Shown here: positions 8,769-12,754 of the stretch, piece after piece
Numbering within the stretch: position 1 is the stretch's first letter
How the letters are laid out: each line of letters starts with the position of its first letter
Assembly: GCA_937874345.1 (NCBI GenBank)
Contig: CALNBT010000251.1
Span: 1 to 12,754 of the forward strand
Length of the DNA: 12,754 bases
Direction of reading: 5' to 3'
Source: an uncultured Prevotella sp.
Lineage (GTDB): Bacteria > Bacteroidota > Bacteroidia > Bacteroidales > Bacteroidaceae
The notes under the pieces: model-generated
Database searches by the model: none
The model's input: only the letters and a program-made list of their open reading frames with translations
What the model was told of the DNA's origin: nothing
Position numbers and translations under genes: made by a program

Positions 8769-8801
8769 GTTAATAAAAAATAGTTAATAAATTGGTTAAT
8801 A
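8769..8801 (-). repeat. Three TATTAAC direct repeats in the GH38-GLUG intergenic gap
   Basis: The 53-base gap between the mannosidase stop and the GLUG-protein start carries TATTAAC three times on the minus strand, at 8801-8795, 8789-8783 and 8775-8769. Two copies extend to ATTAACCAA. Start-to-start spacing is 12 and 14 bases. No hairpin or clear promoter is seen in this gap. The repeats could bind a regulator or simply reflect low-complexity AT-rich DNA. Confidence 0.45.
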
Positions 8802-8807
8802 TATAGA

Positions 8808-9083
8808 TTAATAAATCACTAATTTCTGCGTACCAGACATAACCATCTTACCCTTGACAGTAGCTGCCAGTCTATAAAAATAGACATTGGGAAGCAAATT
8901 ACCCGACCAATGATAACTCTGTAAGGTTTGTCCTTGCTGATAAGGTAACGTTTGCTTTTTTATCAACTGTCCGCTCTGGGTATATACAAGCATTTCGAGA
9001 GACGTAGTACCTTCCGGCAGACTATATTGAATTGTCGTTGAATTATGACATGGATTAGGAAAATTACCATACAACCTCAGATG
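8808..9083 (-). other. T9SS type A C-terminal sorting domain of the mannosidase
   Basis: Residues about 1221-1311 follow the classic type A layout: LYGNFPNPCHNSTTIQYSLP, then MLVYTQSGQLIKK, then a GxxxPNVYFYRL strand and a final KMVMSGTQKLVIY strand. The NPxxNSTTI-xYxLP pattern is diagnostic of the T9SS (Por) sorting family. It predicts surface or extracellular location for the enzyme. Confidence 0.9.
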
Positions 9084-12000
9084 ATTTGATAATGTATTTG
9101 AAACAGATTGAATACCGGTTGTTTCATTGTTCTTGCCATAGACAGCAAACTCATAGATACGAGTAGTATAGCCAGATTGCTCTCCCTGAATCATTTGTAG
9201 ACGTACCCTATCTGTTGTGAAAGGCGTCACTCCCCTTACAACTTTATTCTCTGTATTGTCTTGAACAACGTCAACATCTATCCAATTACCATTCTCATAA
9301 CGCTGTAATTTAAAAGCCCGGCTAATCCAGTCCATGCTTTCACTTCCAGCGTTCAATACCATCCATTTACAGATTTCCTTTGGCTCACTAAAATGATATT
9401 CAAGCCATGGCGTCTGACTTGATGTAACACACCATTTGGTCATCACGTCCAGATCTGCTGCCATTTGAGCACTTTCATTCTCGTTAATTTGGGCAGAATA
9501 GCCAATACTAGACGGTTTTAGGAGCTGCCCACAGCCATCATCTCCCGCATCTCCAAGTTCTTGAAAATCAATATAAGTATTAATCTTAGAAAAAGCTTCA
9601 ACATCATCATTTGTATTGTCAGAAACCGAAGCAGCCAATACATATAGATCTGGATTATTAGGTAATGTGATTTGATTCACACCATCTGGCAGGTTCATCA
9701 CATATTTATATATGTATAAGTAGCGGAAAGTCTCATTTGTATTATTCTGGGTGTTGTGACTATGAGTGGTTGTCAATGCAACGTTCTCCTTTCGATACAT
9801 CGTTTCTGGAGCAAACGAAGATTCCAACTGGCCAACCAAGCCACTGTAATATGGAATGTCCATCGCATATGTTGCTTCACCAATTTTGCAACTGCCAACT
9901 GTTCCAGTCGGGTTAGTTGAAGTCATTAATAGGTATAGTTTCTTTTGAGTACTTGTTCTATTGAATGAAATGGTTTGTCCTCCACATCTAACGGCATTAT
10001 TCTGTCCATCACCCCTACTTCCCATCACAAAGCTGACCCCTTCTGCATCAACCTTATCGGGCACTTGTTCGGAGGGAAAGGCATAGTTTATACCAGTCGT
10101 TGCATCGTTTCGTTTTGAGTCAGAGCTCATTAAATCGGCATTATAAGGCAATGCAACAGATGTTGTCTGTAAACTTTTTACAACATTTGTGATTGGAGAA
10201 TTGGCCAAACGTACTGCAAATGTCTTTGGCTGATATTTCGTTAAATCGAAAGTCAACTCATTGCCTGAGAATAAAACTGGTCCAACATTCTCTTCAACGC
10301 CATTAATCTCACGTGCACTGACTATATCAGCAGGGAACGATAGCTTCACTTGGTTAGCATCCTTACCTGTCCACTCATACACTCTCACAACCAATTCATC
10401 CGACAATTCGGCTTTCTTCAGTGCTTTAATTGAAATTTGGTTTGAACTAGATTTAATAAATTCAAATTCTTTACCCAATTCTCCTTGATGTTTGTTTGCG
10501 ACGAAACCAAGTAAAGGCTGATTAAGGCGTGATGCTTCTATTTGAGTTGCTTCATTCCAAACACCATCATGCGGAAATATTGAATAGGTGAAATGATTCA
10601 CACCTAAATCTTGTTCTCCTTGGTAAGAGTAATTACTCCCAACCTCAGGAGTGTGGATCAAGGTAAGTCTAAGATTATTATCGTTTGGTTTATCCCACCC
10701 ATACTTACAATCATTCAGAATGGAAACGCCAAAAGTCTGATTTGGAGTAGTGACATCAGCCCACTGATGACCTTGTACCTCATAAAGATTATCACTTCTA
10801 TTACCACGTTGAATGGTTCCAAGTGATAAATCATAGGTTGCCATCGGATTACCAAACATGAAAGCAAAATTAACCTTCAACATCGTCTTTCTTGTCTGCC
10901 AGTCAACCTCATTAATAAAATCAATTCTGTTTGTCAATGCATTCATTTGAATATATTGAACAAAAGAGGAACCATTTTTCGATCGAGACACCCTGAAGGT
11001 TTTGCGTAGCGGGCCATTTTCAACCAATTTAATGGCTGCATTTTCATCTACAAATGCTATTGGACTGGCCGCAACATCATTGTACTGAATTTCCCAAGAT
11101 GGCCAAGTTGTTGACTTGTCAGCTAACATTTGCTGTTGCACACTTCCCAAAATGTGTCGATTTTGAGTTATGTCAAATATCTGAGAAATATCTCCCCTGC
11201 TATTGAGCGACACACGATATCTCCCATTATCCATCTGTAATCTTGCTTCATCAGCATTGAGTTTTGAGGTCATTGTAGAAGTCTCTCCAAGGTGAACATC
11301 ATAGACGGCATAACCTAACGATGGTACATTTGCAGCAAAGATAAAATTCAACTTGCCCGTCGAAGTATTATAACCTGTAACTTGCGAAAGAACTTCGTTA
11401 CCAAATTGGTCAAACACCTTGATACTGGTAGGTTCAGCAGCAACTTGCATAGATCCTTCTACAACATCTTCTCTATTAAATGATAGTGGATTATAAATGA
11501 CGATAGGCTCTCCTTGAACTTGTGTATCCATGTGATTAACTGTCGAACCAACAGCATCCGTCAAGACCTTACCAAAAGTTTTATTGGCCAAGACGTAATC
11601 ATTTACAGAATATATATAAGCATTGGGGATAGATGTTCCTGTGATTCCGTCATGGTGTTGCTGCCAAAGAGTTCTCACCCACGAGGAAGATATTTCATCA
11701 CTAGGGTATTCTTTTACCCCAAGCCACATGGCCAATGAAGATGCTTTCTCTGCAGCATCAGCTAACAATTCATTGTGTCTGTTCCAGCGTTTAAGCATCG
11801 TTCGAGATGTATAACCGCCAACGCCATGCCGTATCATAGGCAATTCATTGTTCCAAACTTGATATTTGCTATTACGAAACGCTTCCATTTGAGCAAAAAT
11901 ATCATCTGGGGTAGAAAGCTTAACTTGTACCGGACCTGATATTGATGCATTGTGATCGAGCCAATATGGAGTATTTTCACCTGATGACAATGGATTGTCT

Positions 12001-12754
12001 TGTAATCCACCACCGTGGTCACTCCTTGGACCAACATATCTTATCTCAGCTGGGAATCCATAATTGGTGTAATTGTTTTGGATTGTCGAGAGCATAGAAG
12101 CATCATTCACCAAATCCTTATTGTATTCTTCATGTGCATCATATTGATGAGGCTTATATATTCCAAAGATCTTTGAGCCATCCACACCTTCCCAAATTCC
12201 AAATGGAGGCAATTGATCATATGCTGCTGAACCCCATGATAATTTTTGAGAATGAAATCCTTTCAATCCACAATGTTTTGCCAAACTTGGCAAGGCATAC
12301 GAAAATCCGAAACAGTCGGGCAGCATGATGTCATACCCTCCTCGCACTCCAAATTCTCTTTCATAGAAAGTATGCCCATACAAGAAATTGCGTATGATCG
12401 ATTCTGCAGAAGGTACCATCACATCATTTGCATCAACCGAGCATCCACTAACATGCCAACGACCAGTTGCTACATATTGTTTTAAACGTTCGAACTCTGC
12501 AGGATAATATTCCTTCATCCACATGTACTTGATTGCGCCTTCATAATTAAAGTTAAAGTTGGGGTATTTATCAAGAAGCGCAAAATTCTGAAGCATCGTA
12601 TTTTTGATGTACTCATTTATTGTTGTTTTCACATCCCAATTCCATTGAGTATCAAGATGAGCATCTGAAATAAAATACAAAGTGGGTTTGTTTGTTTGCC
12701 CAAACAAATTAAGACAAATAGATAATACGAACAAGAGTAGCACATTCTTGTTTT
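8808..12754 (-). CDS. Secreted GH38 alpha-mannosidase with F5/8 type C and T9SS domains, start outside window
   Basis: This is a retaining, zinc-dependent alpha-mannosidase (GH38) acting on alpha-mannosyl residues of glycans. Numbering starts at the in-frame GTG at 12743. The signal peptide core is LLLFVLSICLNLFG. The catalytic domain (about 20-290) has HLDTQW with His29 and Asp31, and LPDCFGFS with Asp143 as the likely nucleophile. The helical domain carries GGYTSR (309-314) and HHDGITGT (363-370), with His364 as the fourth zinc ligand by comparison with Golgi mannosidase II. Beta-rich GH38 C-terminal domains run to about 850. An unassigned beta-sandwich-like region follows at about 860-1055, then an F5/8 type C (discoidin-like) domain at about 1076-1202. 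The T9SS type A tail is at 1221-1311. The frame stays open to the edge and reads KNKN before the hydrophobic core, so the true start is probably a few bases outside. At over 1300 residues it is longer than typical bacterial GH38 enzymes. It heads the visible gene cluster; linkage specificity cannot be told from sequence. Confidence 0.95.
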   Translation of the reverse strand, partial: NKNVLLLFVLSICLNLFGQTNKPTLYFISDAHLDTQWNWDVKTTINEYIKNTMLQNFALLDKYPNFNFNYEGAIKYMWMKEYYPAEFERLKQYVATGRWHVSGCSVDANDVMVPSAESIIRNFLYGHTFYEREFGVRGGYDIMLPDCFGFSYALPSLAKHCGLKGFHSQKLSWGSAAYDQLPPFGIWEGVDGSKIFGIYKPHQYDAHEEYNKDLVNDASMLSTIQNNYTNYGFPAEIRYVGPRSDHGGGLQDNPLSSGENTPYWLDHNASISGPVQVKLSTPDDIFAQMEAFRNSKYQVWNNELPMIRHGVGGYTSRTMLKRWNRHNELLADAAEKASSLAMWLGVKEYPSDEISSSWVRTLWQQHHDGITGTSIPNAYIYSVNDYVLANKTFGKVLTDAVGSTVNHMDTQVQGEPIVIYNPLSFNREDVVEGSMQVAAEPTSIKVFDQFGNEVLSQVTGYNTSTGKLNFIFAANVPSLGYAVYDVHLGETSTMTSKLNADEARLQMDNGRYRVSLNSRGDISQIFDITQNRHILGSVQQQMLADKSTTWPSWEIQYNDVAASPIAFVDENAAIKLVENGPLRKTFRVSRSKNGSSFVQYIQMNALTNRIDFINEVDWQTRKTMLKVNFAFMFGNPMATYDLSLGTIQRGNRSDNLYEVQGHQWADVTTPNQTFGVSILNDCKYGWDKPNDNNLRLTLIHTPEVGSNYSYQGEQDLGVNHFTYSIFPHDGVWNEATQIEASRLNQPLLGFVANKHQGELGKEFEFIKSSSNQISIKALKKAELSDELVVRVYEWTGKDANQVKLSFPADIVSAREINGVEENVGPVLFSGNELTFDLTKYQPKTFAVRLANSPITNVVKSLQTTSVALPYNADLMSSDSKRNDATTGINYAFPSEQVPDKVDAEGVSFVMGSRGDGQNNAVRCGGQTISFNRTSTQKKLYLLMTSTNPTGTVGSCKIGEATYAMDIPYYSGLVGQLESSFAPETMYRKENVALTTTHSHNTQNNTNETFRYLYIYKYVMNLPDGVNQITLPNNPDLYVLAASVSDNTNDDVEAFSKINTYIDFQELGDAGDDGCGQLLKPSSIGYSAQINENESAQMAADLDVMTKWCVTSSQTPWLEYHFSEPKEICKWMVLNAGSESMDWISRAFKLQRYENGNWIDVDVVQDNTENKVVRGVTPFTTDRVRLQMIQGEQSGYTTRIYEFAVYGKNNETTGIQSVSNTLSNHLRLYGNFPNPCHNSTTIQYSLPEGTTSLEMLVYTQSGQLIKKQTLPYQQGQTLQSYHWSGNLLPNVYFYRLAATVKGKMVMSGTQKLVIY
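9138..9518 (-). other. F5/8 type C (CBM32-like) domain of the mannosidase
   Basis: Residues about 1076-1202 show the discoidin fold pattern: SAQINENESAQMAADLD, then TKWCVTSSQTPWLEYHFSEP, then a WMVLNAGSESMDWISRAFKL strand pair and RVRLQMIQGEQSGYTTRIYEFAVYG at the end. Such domains in glycosidases commonly bind galactose, GlcNAc or other sugars. Here it may hold the enzyme on its glycan; the ligand is unknown. Confidence 0.8.

Noticed and set aside
11834..12037. 67-codon minus-strand open frame inside the mannosidase gene
   Set aside because: It is in a different frame within the conserved GH38 catalytic and helical region, which is continuous.

Overview
The window looks like part of a polysaccharide or glycoprotein utilisation locus from a member of the Bacteroidota. 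The best fit is a Bacteroidales lineage outside the genus Bacteroides. Three things support this: a paired SusC-like TonB-dependent transporter and SusD-like lipoprotein, two large exported proteins that end in type IX secretion system (T9SS) C-terminal sorting domains, and AT-rich spacers without clear Shine-Dalgarno sites. T9SS tails are typical of Porphyromonas, Paludibacter, Dysgonomonas-like and marine Bacteroidales groups and are generally absent from gut Bacteroides. The species cannot be named from the sequence.

All four genes lie on the minus strand, so transcription runs from high to low coordinates. First (12754 to 8808) is a secreted GH38 alpha-mannosidase of more than 1311 residues, whose start codon is just outside the window. 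After a 53-base AT-rich gap with three copies of a 7-base direct repeat comes a 1222-residue surface protein (8754 to 5086) built from three long GLUG-type modules and a T9SS tail. A strong 10-bp hairpin at 5044-5070 follows its stop codon. Next is a SusC/RagA outer-membrane transporter (4970 to 1776; 1064 residues from the start chosen here). Finally, 21 bases further on, is a SusD/RagB lipoprotein (1754 to the left edge) that lacks only its C-terminal part.

A coherent model, which is inference, is capture and use of a mannose-bearing glycan such as an N-glycan or mannan. The T9SS would deliver the mannosidase and the GLUG protein to the cell surface or outside. The mannosidase trims alpha-mannosyl residues, the GLUG protein may bind substrate or a surface, SusD captures released oligosaccharides, and SusC imports them with TonB energy. 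The hairpin and a possible promoter after it suggest that susCD can be transcribed separately from the two upstream genes. No regulator, tRNA, rRNA, mobile element or CRISPR array is visible. The gene-free gaps are 21, 115 and 53 bases, so no stretch over 300 bases lacks a gene.
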